Origin: DAOUJI01 sp965219565
GTDB taxonomy: Bacteria; Chloroflexota; Dehalococcoidia; Lucifugimonadales; JAGWBF01
Reading direction: 5' to 3'
Length of the DNA: 64,000 bases
Assembly: GCA_965219565.1 (NCBI GenBank)
Contig: OZ244780.1
Coordinates: forward strand, 806,001-870,000
A program made the position numbers and the translations under genes. Positions 16,157 through 24,409 of the stretch are shown here, piece by piece. How positions within the stretch are numbered: position 1 is the first letter of the stretch; every line of letters starts with the position of its first letter. The notes under the pieces were generated by a model. It was given only the letters and a program-made list of their open reading frames with translations, was not told the DNA's origin and did not search any database.

Positions 16157-19100
16157 ATGACGAACAAGAGGGCGCTACTCATTCTCTCGGGGACCGGCAT
16201 TTTGGTCATCATGGCATTGACTCTCATGTGGGGGGCCCTCGTGGGTGCGGCTCCGTCGGGCGCATGGACTGGCGTCGTCGACGTCAACCCCGGCGCAGTT
16301 TCCGATAACGAAGCTGTTGGCGACGCTGCCACTACGGTGATGATTTCTGTAACCGACCCTGATCTGGACAGCGCGGCCTACGTCGGTCAAGGCCCCAACA
16401 AAGAGCCCAACGTCCTCGGAGATGGCGATGACGGCATAACGGTCACCGTGGACGCCTCACAGCTTGGGGGGACCGGCGTTGTGCAGCTTTCGGTCCCTGC
16501 GGACCTGGACGGTGACGGTGATGCCAATGACACGTCACCCATAGGGGACTACGACGGCGATGGTGACGTCGACGTCAACGACATCGTTATAGTCGACTCC
16601 GACTTGGACGGGGATGGCACTGACGGCGACATCGCGGTTGCCTCCATATTTAACCCGGGTCGCGGTCAGGTTACGTTCAACATATTCCAGGCAGGTCTTA
16701 GCGCCGCCCAACCGGTCCAAATAAAGTACGTGGCTGCGGTCAGGCAGCTTACCAGGGCGCACAAGAGCGGCGTAACCAAGAATTTCACACTTGACGCGGA
16801 CTTGGCGGAAGACGGAACAGTCATGATACCGCTGGATATGGCCACCCTTCCGATTCAAGACTCCAACGGCGACGGCGCGGTTGACGTGAAAGACGTGACG
16901 GCCACCGCTGTAGGAGCGAGCGACGTCACTCTTAAGGTCATGAGCATCGGCGACGCCGGTTCGATAGGCAACTACCTAGACGGCTCAGCGGCTGGCTACA
17001 TGATTGAGGTATTGCACGACGAGGGCGACACCGTGGAAGCCGGCGGGAAGATACGGGTAACCTACACCGGTCTGGAAGACCTGGTGACGGTGAGAGGCGC
17101 CATAGACACGGCTCACAAAATACGCCTCAGGGAGACCAAACCGAGTTCGGGCGTGTTCGTTGGGTACATAAAGGCCATCAACGGCGAAGACCCGGCTGTC
17201 GAGGATTTCAGCGACTACAGCCTGATGCCCCAGATGACGGCAACGGACCAAATCACCCGGATAGCTGTGATACAAGGGGACAATATAACAGTCACTTACA
17301 ACGACAGGTCTAACGCGGCGGGCGCCGCCCAGACCATCACCAAGATAATCGACGTTGACCCGGACCCGCCCACCTTCACCAACATCACCCCGTCGGACGG
17401 GTCCTCGACTAACGACCTGACGGCTGAGCTCAGCGTTGAAGTGTCCGACACCATCGGAGGAGTCAACCCGAAGTCCGTAGTGTTCTCCGTCGGCGTGGGC
17501 GGCGGCGCCTTGGACCCAATATCGGCTGAAGAAATCACCGTGGCGGAGACCAGCGCAGGAAGCGGCGTGTACAAGGTGTCCTTCCCGGTGAACAAGATTG
17601 CAGAAGTGAAGAGCGCCATCGACGACGACACCAACCTTGATCTGAACGTCGAGTGGTCGGTCAGTGTCAAGGACGTGGCCGGCAACCAAGACGATACCGG
17701 ATCCCAGGCTCTAAGAATCCTAAAGCAGACTCCTGGATTGGAAGCGGCGACTACGGGGAACAACTGGGACTCGGGCAGCGGGGCGTTGAAGACCGCCAAA
17801 GCCGCCAACGGGGATGATAGGACCAGCATCGAAGTTGTACTCACGGTGCCGTTGAACGGAGCCAGCGTGGATGCTGACGACTTCACCGTGGATGGCATAA
17901 TTCCCTCCGACGCCGAACACTTCAGCGGCAGGGCAAGCAGCGTCTTCTTGACTGTGGACGCATTGGCCCCCGACGCAACTCCGACCGTGGCCATAGTGGG
18001 TTCGTTGGAGGACACCGGAGGAAACGTTATCGACAGCGGGTCGACGACGGCAGTGGACGGAATCGCCCCCGACCTTACGGTGACATTCACCGGCGGCAAC
18101 TACACCAAGTCGGGTGTGGAAATCTCCGTGGTGTCCGACGAGCCTATCGCCGGAAGCTTGCCCAGCCGGATGGTATACAAGTGCACCACCAGCGCTGACG
18201 CCTGCGACGGCGCGGCCGGCCACACGCAGAGGAGCTCTGTGGTGGAAACCCGGAAGGAATGGACCTTCAGCATGTCCGGGTTCGGTGAAGGACGGTACTC
18301 CCTGGAAGTGGGAGCCCGGGACACCAAAGGGAACATAGTGACAGCTGGCGGCGCCAACGCCAAAAAGGGACTCTCCTTCGAAATCGACAAGACATTGCCG
18401 GCGCCGGTGAAGGACGTTAACGGAGACGAGGTGCTGGACACCGTTCCGGCTCCAGGCGGATCGATAACTCTTAGCGACTCTACGCTCCTGCGGATCAGGT
18501 GGGAGACCGAGGCTGACGAGTACGTTGGAGACTCCCACGTAACCGTGTGGATAACCAAGATGGAGTTGGACGGTGTTGACGTAAGCGACCAGGTCAGCAC
18601 ACGGGACAACAAGAACTTCACCATAACCGTGGACAAGTCCCTGCTGGGAGCCACACAGGCCGACCAATTGGGCAGCCACAGCCTGGTGTTCAACGCAACG
18701 GACGAGGCAGGGAACGCCCTGTCCAAGGATGCGAAACTGGACTTCACGGTTGCGTTGAGGGGACTGTACGAACTTAACCTGAACCCCGGCATCAATCTGG
18801 TGTCTCTGCCCTCGGACCCGGCCAGCACCGGCATAAATGACGTGATTACGTCGGGCGACAACATCAACCTGGTGTTCACGTACAACCCGGCCGACCCGCG
18901 AGGCCCGTGGCTCTTTGCCTCTAGGGCGAGCGTCGACGACCCGTTCACTGGCGACTTGGAGACGATAGACGGGAACCACGCCTACTTCATGCGGGCAGTA
19001 TCCGACGTGACGCTTAAGGTCGACGTTCCGCCGACCGACCCGTCTCGCCCGGCCCCGCCCAAGACGTTCAACGTGGTGCAGGGTTGGAACCTGGTGCCGG

Positions 19101-19309
19101 TGTCCGACATCACCCGGCAGGCGTTCGACAGCACAATAGACGCTGATTCCTACCTGACAGGCATAGACTGGACAAGGGCGCTCACCTACGACTCCAACGA
19201 GGCCCAGCCTTGGGTGGTTGTCAGCCCGGGAACAAGCGCCGATTTGAAGGTTGGATTCGGCTACTGGCTGTGGGCCAACAATGCCGGTCAGATAATCCCA
19301 GGCGGCTAA
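16157..19309 (+). CDS. Large secreted surface protein with dockerin-like Ca-binding loops
   Basis: A 1050-residue exported protein. Residues 1-32 form a signal peptide (basic start, hydrophobic stretch, AxA-like end). Around residues 115-160 an Asp/Gly-rich region (DLDGDGDAND, DYDGDGDVDVNDI, DLDGDGTDGD) carries EF-hand/dockerin-type calcium loops; a further loop DSNGDGAVDVKD lies near residue 235. The middle is a series of beta-sandwich, Ig-like segments (DPDPPTFTNITPSDGSSTND, VKDVAGNQDD). The C-terminus has a duplicated unit with LNPGINLVSLPSDP and VVQGWNLVPVSDI, ending in a short Gly tail. There is no LPxTG signal. It is probably an S-layer or adhesion-type surface protein (inference). A terminator closes the unit. 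Confidence 0.8.
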   Translation: MTNKRALLILSGTGILVIMALTLMWGALVGAAPSGAWTGVVDVNPGAVSDNEAVGDAATTVMISVTDPDLDSAAYVGQGPNKEPNVLGDGDDGITVTVDASQLGGTGVVQLSVPADLDGDGDANDTSPIGDYDGDGDVDVNDIVIVDSDLDGDGTDGDIAVASIFNPGRGQVTFNIFQAGLSAAQPVQIKYVAAVRQLTRAHKSGVTKNFTLDADLAEDGTVMIPLDMATLPIQDSNGDGAVDVKDVTATAVGASDVTLKVMSIGDAGSIGNYLDGSAAGYMIEVLHDEGDTVEAGGKIRVTYTGLEDLVTVRGAIDTAHKIRLRETKPSSGVFVGYIKAINGEDPAVEDFSDYSLMPQMTATDQITRIAVIQGDNITVTYNDRSNAAGAAQTITKIIDVDPDPPTFTNITPSDGSSTNDLTAELSVEVSDTIGGVNPKSVVFSVGVGGGALDPISAEEITVAETSAGSGVYKVSFPVNKIAEVKSAIDDDTNLDLNVEWSVSVKDVAGNQDDTGSQALRILKQTPGLEAATTGNNWDSGSGALKTAKAANGDDRTSIEVVLTVPLNGASVDADDFTVDGIIPSDAEHFSGRASSVFLTVDALAPDATPTVAIVGSLEDTGGNVIDSGSTTAVDGIAPDLTVTFTGGNYTKSGVEISVVSDEPIAGSLPSRMVYKCTTSADACDGAAGHTQRSSVVETRKEWTFSMSGFGEGRYSLEVGARDTKGNIVTAGGANAKKGLSFEIDKTLPAPVKDVNGDEVLDTVPAPGGSITLSDSTLLRIRWETEADEYVGDSHVTVWITKMELDGVDVSDQVSTRDNKNFTITVDKSLLGATQADQLGSHSLVFNATDEAGNALSKDAKLDFTVALRGLYELNLNPGINLVSLPSDPASTGINDVITSGDNINLVFTYNPADPRGPWLFASRASVDDPFTGDLETIDGNHAYFMRAVSDVTLKVDVPPTDPSRPAPPKTFNVVQGWNLVPVSDITRQAFDSTIDADSYLTGIDWTRALTYDSNEAQPWVVVSPGTSADLKVGFGYWLWANNAGQIIPGG

Positions 19310-19366
19310 CAGATGACAGCCAGCCAATAGGATCCGTTCATAGCGGATTAGGGACAGACCATACGA

Positions 19367-19402
19367 GAGCCCTCCCCAGGATGCGGGGAGGGCTCTTGAT
19401 TT
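19367..19402 (+). terminator. Intrinsic terminator after the surface protein gene
   Basis: GAGCCCTCCCC (19367-19377) and GGGGAGGGCTC (19385-19395) form a perfect 11-base stem with a seven-base loop, followed by TTGATTT. The rest of the 316-base gap to the next gene holds only that gene's ribosome-binding site and a GGCGCC-rich stretch at 19578-19601. Confidence 0.88.
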
Positions 19403-19625
19403 ATCCGACGACTCCCGCAACCGCATACTTGAGTTTGGCTTCCCCAACAGAATCGAGACAGCGTCTGCTTTCTCCCATGGAGGCTCGAGGCAGCGGCTGC
19501 TGGGAACCTGCTTAGTTGCTCACGTTATTAACTTGTAATTTATAGACGCCCGGGGGCTACAATAGAGGGTGGATAAGGCGCCGGGCCTCTGCCGGGCGCC
19601 GGTAGTGGAGGCAGAGGAGGTAAGG

Positions 19626-20267
19626 GTGGCGGCTAACGTTCTTTGGAGAACAATCGCACTGGTGGCTGTTACCGCAGTGGCTGCGGCAATCATGGGTGCC
19701 GGGCAGCCTCAGGCATTGCCGGACATCCCCAACGTGTTCAACGGTGCGGTCACTTTCGCAGGGGAGCCCGCTCCCGACGGGGTGGAGATATTCGCTCGCG
19801 TGGGAAGCTACCAGTCCAACGTGGCACGCCCGGGGTTCGAGGTCCACGAGCGCCCCATTGTTCTTACTGAAGGTGGCCGGTACGAAAACCTGAAAGTGCA
19901 GCCCACCGGGACCAATAATATCGGCCGCACGATATCTTTCTTCGCCACCTATGGCAACGGCGAGGTCCAGGCCGAGGAAACAATCGCGTTTCAGCCAGGT
20001 CCTTTCTTCGAGAACAACAACGATCTGACCTTTGCCGCATTGCCGCCGGGAGCGGCGGAGCCGACGCCGGTATCGACAACCGAGGCGACCACTCCCACTC
20101 CCGCCGAGCCTACCCCTCCGCCAAGTCCCAGTCCCACGCCGGTGCTGCCCATACCCGGAGACCCCAACATACCGCGCATTTCTCAGCTGGTCCTTGTGTT
20201 GGGAGCGGCAGCCATTATCGCGGGAGGCGCAATGTTGATGCTGATTCGGCGCAGGAATGTCTTGTAG
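19626..20267 (+). CDS. Cell-surface protein with C-terminal membrane anchor
   Basis: A 213-residue exported protein: an N-terminal hydrophobic signal (about residues 7-24), a beta-rich domain of about 120 residues (FNGAVTFAGEPAPDGVEIFA onward), a Pro/Thr/Ser linker, then LPIPG at 174, a hydrophobic helix (about 188-207) and the basic tail RRRNVL. The motif-helix-basic-tail order resembles a sortase sorting signal, though LPIPG is not a canonical LPxTG. The GTG at 19626 is chosen because AGGAGG at 19615-19620 is ideally spaced; the upstream in-frame GTG at 19569 lacks one. The exported domain resembles carboxypeptidase-regulatory or invasin-like sandwiches, without certainty. Confidence 0.75.
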   Translation: MAANVLWRTIALVAVTAVAAAIMGAGQPQALPDIPNVFNGAVTFAGEPAPDGVEIFARVGSYQSNVARPGFEVHERPIVLTEGGRYENLKVQPTGTNNIGRTISFFATYGNGEVQAEETIAFQPGPFFENNNDLTFAALPPGAAEPTPVSTTEATTPTPAEPTPPPSPSPTPVLPIPGDPNIPRISQLVLVLGAAAIIAGGAMLMLIRRRNVL

Positions 20268-20454
20268 ACAGCAACTAGGGCGTGTTTCCCATTTAAGTCG
20301 AACGTGGGCGCCGGGACCCCCAAACCTGCCGTTCCAAGTGCTGTGACGAATCTAAGAATGTTGTTCGGAATCATGCAGCGATTCGACTGACAGCCTCTTC
20401 TTGGGAATGACAGTCGAGGAGGCGAAAAGACGTAGGTTCTAGTGAGAACAGGCC

Positions 20455-21093
20455 CTAGACGCGGCGTTCGAGGACGTTCACTCTGAGCTCGGCCGGGAGG
20501 TTGGTTGCAGTTACGTTGAGCCTGTTCTGAGGTTGCACTTCTCTCAGGCTCATCTCCCGCATGAAAGGCTCCAGGCTGCTCAGTCCCGACGACTCTACGG
20601 CGGGAATGGCGTAGTGCATGGGAACGACGATCTTCGGGTCCAGGGCGTGAATCATCACTGCCGCTTGAGACGTGGAAACGGTGCAGAGGCCTCCCACGGG
20701 CAAGAACAACACGTCCATAGGGGTAAGCTCCTCTGCCTGCCTACTAGTCAGCGTGGAGCTTACATCCCCAAGATGGCAGAGGCGCACCCTTTCCATTTCG
20801 ATGAGATAGGCAGTGTTCCGTTTGCCGGGCGGGTCGCTCTCTCCGGGAGGAGTCATCACACCGGTGATGTAGACGCCAGCCAGCTCATACTCGCCTGGGC
20901 CGCTGAGGATCTTGGGGTCGTCGGAGATGCCCTGCCAATGGGCGTGGTGAGGGTGGTCGTGGCTGACCGTCACCGCGGTGGCCTGCTGGGATCCCATATC
21001 GAAGCCGAGAGAGCTTGAATAAGGGTCAGTGATGATGGAAACGTCGCCGGAGCGGAGCCGGAAACAGGAGTGCCCAAGCCAGGTTATGTCCAA
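20455..21093 (-). CDS. MBL-fold metal-dependent hydrolase, UlaG-like
   Basis: A 212-residue metallo-beta-lactamase superfamily protein. ITWLGHSCFRLRSGDVSIIT is the UlaG/RomA-type opening, SHDHPHHAH is the metal-binding HxHxDH-like motif (shortened here), HLGDVSS supplies the metal-bridging Asp, and VPMHYAIP the last His. The family hydrolyses phosphoesters, lactones or similar bonds; the substrate is unknown. The motif reads HDHPHH rather than HxHxDH, so the zinc site may be atypical. It lies directly after bioY with only three bases between them, suggesting co-transcription. Confidence 0.85.
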   Translation of the reverse strand: MDITWLGHSCFRLRSGDVSIITDPYSSSLGFDMGSQQATAVTVSHDHPHHAHWQGISDDPKILSGPGEYELAGVYITGVMTPPGESDPPGKRNTAYLIEMERVRLCHLGDVSSTLTSRQAEELTPMDVLFLPVGGLCTVSTSQAAVMIHALDPKIVVPMHYAIPAVESSGLSSLEPFMREMSLREVQPQNRLNVTATNLPAELRVNVLERRV

Positions 21094-21096
21094 GGC

Positions 21097-21813
21097 TCAG
21101 GACCCCTTCCAGCGGTTCACTATTGCCCAGCCCAGGGGCAGGGCGAGCGACGCCAGCATCAGCTTCATGAGGTCGCCGACGATGAAGGGGTAGAGGCCCC
21201 ACTCGAGGGTCTGCGGCCACAGGCCCATGCCGTCGATTTGGAGTTCTTCCCTGACTATCCAGAATGACAGCCACAGGAGCCCGGGGACGTAAAGGACGAT
21301 GTTGCCCATGAGCATTCCCAGGTGGACCCAGGGCTTGCGGTCCCATTGGCGTTCAGCCAGCCATCCGACCAGGATGGCCGTGACTATGAAGCCGAGGATG
21401 TATCCGAAGCTGCTCATGTCCCAAATGGAGTGCGGCTGCCAGATAAAGAACCGTGACCCGTCCCATGTGAAGTCGGAGGACAGGATGAAGTGGACGTACC
21501 ATGTGTCGGCGTCGATTCCGAGTGGAGCGAACACAGGGATGCCGATGATCCCCATGATCAAGTAGACGCTGAGGCTGGCGGCGCCCCGCCACGCCCCCAA
21601 GGCGCCGCCTGTGAAAAGAACGGCGAAGGTCTGTCCGGTGAAGGGCACTGGCGTCCAGGGTGTGTTGACGGCTATCTGTGCGCATAGGGCGACGAACCAT
21701 GCGAATCCCAGTATCAACGCAATCTCGCGCGCAGCCCACTTGATGCGGGCGTCCACCTGGGGGGCGGGGAAGGCCGCGGCGACAAGTGTGGGGGCTGTGG
21801 TCGATGCACGCAT
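21097..21813 (-). CDS. bioY: BioY-family ECF transporter S component
   Basis: A 238-residue integral membrane protein with about six helices. The block TPVPFTGQTFAVLFTGGALG followed by WRGAASLSVYLIMGIIGIPVF is the BioY signature; BioY binds biotin and works alone or with an ECF energy module. It differs from typical BioY (about 190 residues). A hydrophilic loop of about 30 residues (DADTWYVHFILSSDFTWDG...) is inserted after helix 3, the usual PTGGYLxGF motif reads SSFGYILGF, and an extra segment precedes the last helix. The substrate may therefore not be biotin. No ECF ATPase or biotin gene is adjacent. Confidence 0.8.
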   Translation of the reverse strand: MRASTTAPTLVAAAFPAPQVDARIKWAAREIALILGFAWFVALCAQIAVNTPWTPVPFTGQTFAVLFTGGALGAWRGAASLSVYLIMGIIGIPVFAPLGIDADTWYVHFILSSDFTWDGSRFFIWQPHSIWDMSSFGYILGFIVTAILVGWLAERQWDRKPWVHLGMLMGNIVLYVPGLLWLSFWIVREELQIDGMGLWPQTLEWGLYPFIVGDLMKLMLASLALPLGWAIVNRWKGS

Positions 21814-21979
21814 TTGAAGCTGTCGTCCTTTGTGTCTTTAGCTTAGTGGCCCACTTCCAGACCGCTTGGTTATTCAACCAACATACAGAATCCGATGTCA
21901 AGGAGTTCTATGCGTGTCTTCCAGGCGAAATTGGTCTTTACATTCCATAACTAAAAGCGTCAATTGACCTATAATCCGC

Positions 21980-22008
21980 TTGACAGTCATAAGAGGCGAT
22001 GCTAGATT
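21980..22008 (+). promoter_or_regulatory. Sigma-70 promoter for hrcA
   Basis: Consensus TTGACA (21980-21985), a 17-base spacer and TAGATT (22003-22008), about 40 bases before the hrcA start. No CIRCE inverted repeat lies around it. Confidence 0.7.
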
Positions 22009-22050
22009 CCCTTCTAACTCACAGGCGCTCCCAGGCATTGACGGGTAAGG

Positions 22051-23106
22051 GTGGAAAGAGTGAAAGCAGGTCCGCAGCCGCTAAAGGAACGCACCGGCGT
22101 TGTGCTCAAGACCCTGGTGAGTGAGTTCATCAATACGGCCTCACCCGTGGGGTCCGGAGACATCGCCCGTGTCTCGCTGCTCAAAGTGAGCCCCGCGACC
22201 ATCAGGAACGAGATGGCGGAGCTTGAGGAGGGCGGCTACATCAAGAGGCCCCACATATCCGCCGGAGGCGTCCCCTCGGACAAGGGTTACCGCTACTTCG
22301 TGGAAACCCTGGACGAGCCGCCGGAGTTGCCTGTCAACCTCAAGGACGAGATACGGGACCAGTTCCGGCAAGCCGACATGGACATGGAGGTGTGGGTCCA
22401 GACGGCTGCCTCGGCTCTGTCCGAAACCCTGGGGAACATGGCCATCGTCACCCTTCCTCGCGCCGAGGCCAATCGCCTGAACTACATTCAGTTGGTCTAC
22501 TTGCAGGACTTCCTTGCGCTGATAATCATTGTTCTCAGGGGCGCCACGCTGGCGAAACAGCTTCTTCCGCTGGAGGAACCAACAACTCAGGAAGACCTGA
22601 CCAAGGCGGCCAACAAGCTGAATGATAACATCGCCGGGCTGAAGCACAGCGAGATAATGGGCAAAGTAAAGGACCTGGAACTTACTCCCCTGGAGAACAA
22701 GGTGAAAGCCCAGGCCCTCCTGGCCCTTAAGAAGATGGACCTGGAAGTGTCGGTGGACTTCTACGTGGACGGGCTCCGGCTTCTTCTTGGCCAGCCGGAG
22801 TTCGACCGCACAGCCTTGGCCCGTGAAGTCGTGGGGATGGTGGAGGAGCGGGTCCTTATCAACTCTATGCTGGCTGAGGCGCCGGGTCCGGGTTCCGTGG
22901 GTGTGTTCATAGGTGAAGAAAACTCTCATGAAGTCCTCAAGCCCTTTACAATTGTCCTGAGCAGATACGGTGTGCCTCAAGAAGCATCGGGAACCATCGG
23001 AGTGGTGGGCCCGACGCGCATAGGATACGAGACGACCATCGGTGGAGTCCGGTTCCTGTCGTCGTTGATGAGTCGCCTGATGATGGGCGTCAACGGGCGC
23101 ATCTAA
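22051..23106 (+). CDS. hrcA: Heat-inducible transcription repressor HrcA
   Basis: A 351-residue HrcA, the repressor that binds CIRCE operators of class I heat-shock genes. The N-terminal winged helix is clear (LKTLVSEFINTASPVGSGDI, SPATIRNEMAELEEGGYIKR, HISAGGVPSDKGYRYFV). The C-terminal region has FIGEENSHEVLKPFTIVLSRYG and GTIGVVGPTRIGYE. The start is GTG at 22051; a second GTG three codons on is also possible and no strong ribosome-binding site decides between them. It reads toward dnaJ, the usual hrcA neighbourhood, but grpE and dnaK are absent. Confidence 0.97.
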   Translation: MERVKAGPQPLKERTGVVLKTLVSEFINTASPVGSGDIARVSLLKVSPATIRNEMAELEEGGYIKRPHISAGGVPSDKGYRYFVETLDEPPELPVNLKDEIRDQFRQADMDMEVWVQTAASALSETLGNMAIVTLPRAEANRLNYIQLVYLQDFLALIIIVLRGATLAKQLLPLEEPTTQEDLTKAANKLNDNIAGLKHSEIMGKVKDLELTPLENKVKAQALLALKKMDLEVSVDFYVDGLRLLLGQPEFDRTALAREVVGMVEERVLINSMLAEAPGPGSVGVFIGEENSHEVLKPFTIVLSRYGVPQEASGTIGVVGPTRIGYETTIGGVRFLSSLMSRLMMGVNGRI

Positions 23107-23142
23107 GGAAGCTCGTTTTCCCTCCGGATGCTTTGACGCTCC

Positions 23143-23171
23143 TTGAGTGTGACCAACCCCTGCTTTATAAT
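23143..23171 (+). promoter_or_regulatory. Sigma-70 promoter for dnaJ
   Basis: TTGAGT (23143-23148), a 17-base spacer and consensus TATAAT (23166-23171). The -35 lies inside an imperfect dyad, TGACGCTC-CTT-GAGTGTGA (23134-23152), that might be a repressor site but lacks the nine-base CIRCE spacer. Confidence 0.65.
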
Positions 23172-23203
23172 TACCGTGTAACTTTGTGCACCACAACCTG
23201 ACT

Positions 23204-24334
23204 ATGCAGAAGAGAGATTACTACGACGTACTAGGACTGTCCCGGGGGTCCTCGGAAGAGGACGTCCGAAAGGCTTTCAGGAAGAAGGCCATGGACTACC
23301 ACCCGGACCGCAACAAGAGCCCGGACGCCGAGGGGAAGTTCAAAGAGGTCAACGAGGCCTATCAGGTCCTTACAGACCCGGAGAAGCGCTCCAGGTACGA
23401 CCGGTTCGGCCATGCGGGCGTCACCACCGACGCTGGCGGGGCTAGGAATTTTGATGGCTTCGACATCTTCGGCGGGTTCGGAGACATCTTCGACTCCTTC
23501 TTCGGCGACTTTGCCGGACGGGGAGGCTCCACGGCACAAAGGGGCGGCGACGTTCAGGTTGGCGTTGACGTCTCCTTCGAGGAGTCGGTGTTCGGGGTCG
23601 AAAAAGAGGTGCAAGTGAACCGCGTAGAGCGGTGCGCAGAATGCGCCGGGACGGGAAGCGAGCCTGGGACCGACACCCAGACCTGTGCCACCTGCAAGGG
23701 CATGGGCCAGTTGCGGCGGACGCAGAGAGCGTTATTTGGTCAGTTCTCCCAGGTCACCCCCTGCTCCACTTGCCGGGGTCGCGGTAACATCATTCTCCAT
23801 CCTTGCAACTCATGCAGCGGCGCCGGCTCGAAGCGTCAGGCCCGCAAGATAGGGGTGAGGATACCCGGCGGCATCGAAGACGGGATGCAGGTGCGCTTAA
23901 CTGGAGAGGGCCATGTCGGGACCGGCGGTGGAGTTCCCGGCAACCTCTACGTCGGGGTTTCGGTGGAGCCTCATAGGCGGTTCCAGCGAGATGGCTACGA
24001 CCTTGTTTACGAGCTGCCTATAAACGTGGTGCAGGCAGCCCTTGGCGACGAGGTGGAGATAGTAACCCTTTCCGGAGACGTAGAGACTGTCAAAATCCCT
24101 CCGGGAACGCAGCCCGGCTCAATATTCAAGATGAAGGGCAAGGGAGTGCCGTTGATCAACGGCGGAAGCCGCCGGGGCGACCTGGTGATGCCCGTCAAGG
24201 TCGAGGTGCCTACAAGCTTGGACCCACGTCAGAAGCAGCTTATCCGTGAGTTGGGAGACACTCTGGAGAAGCCCGAAAACGGCCATTCCAAAGACAAAGG
24301 GATTTTCGACAAAATCAAGGATGCCCTCGGATAG
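23204..24334 (+). CDS. dnaJ: Chaperone protein DnaJ
   Basis: A 376-residue full-length DnaJ (Hsp40), co-chaperone that stimulates DnaK ATPase and delivers unfolded clients. The J domain (KRDYYDVLGLSR...) has HPD at residues 33-35. A Gly/Phe-rich stretch follows. All four zinc-binding repeats are intact (CAECAGTG, CATCKGMG, CSTCRGRG, CNSCSGAG), then the two C-terminal client-binding domains. The ATG at 23204 fits homologs; the in-frame GTG at 23186 lies only about eight bases from the predicted transcription start. It has its own promoter 3' of hrcA. Confidence 0.98.
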   Translation: MQKRDYYDVLGLSRGSSEEDVRKAFRKKAMDYHPDRNKSPDAEGKFKEVNEAYQVLTDPEKRSRYDRFGHAGVTTDAGGARNFDGFDIFGGFGDIFDSFFGDFAGRGGSTAQRGGDVQVGVDVSFEESVFGVEKEVQVNRVERCAECAGTGSEPGTDTQTCATCKGMGQLRRTQRALFGQFSQVTPCSTCRGRGNIILHPCNSCSGAGSKRQARKIGVRIPGGIEDGMQVRLTGEGHVGTGGGVPGNLYVGVSVEPHRRFQRDGYDLVYELPINVVQAALGDEVEIVTLSGDVETVKIPPGTQPGSIFKMKGKGVPLINGGSRRGDLVMPVKVEVPTSLDPRQKQLIRELGDTLEKPENGHSKDKGIFDKIKDALG

Positions 24335-24409
24335 TCCTTGGTCATATCAACCCCGGATTGTCTCGGCCTAGGTCCATCATCAGTTGACCGGGCTTTTTGA
24401 TTAGGTTTA

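Noticed and set aside
16985..18948. Other long antisense frames across the surface protein gene
   Set aside because: Low-complexity Ser/Thr or Val/His-rich translations typical of antisense reading of a GC-rich Asp/Gly gene.
17720..19447. 575-codon open frame antisense to the surface protein
   Set aside because: It mirrors the third-position GC pattern of the real gene, has no ribosome-binding site and no recognisable domain. It is a shadow frame.
22009..23203. CIRCE operator near hrcA or dnaJ
   Set aside because: No GCACTC-N9-GAGTGC arrangement found; only an imperfect dyad with a three-base loop.
24335..24409. Terminator between dnaJ and prmA
   Set aside because: CCCGG and CCGGG with a following CTTTTT exist, but the loop would be over 30 bases and the stem only five, so support is weak.
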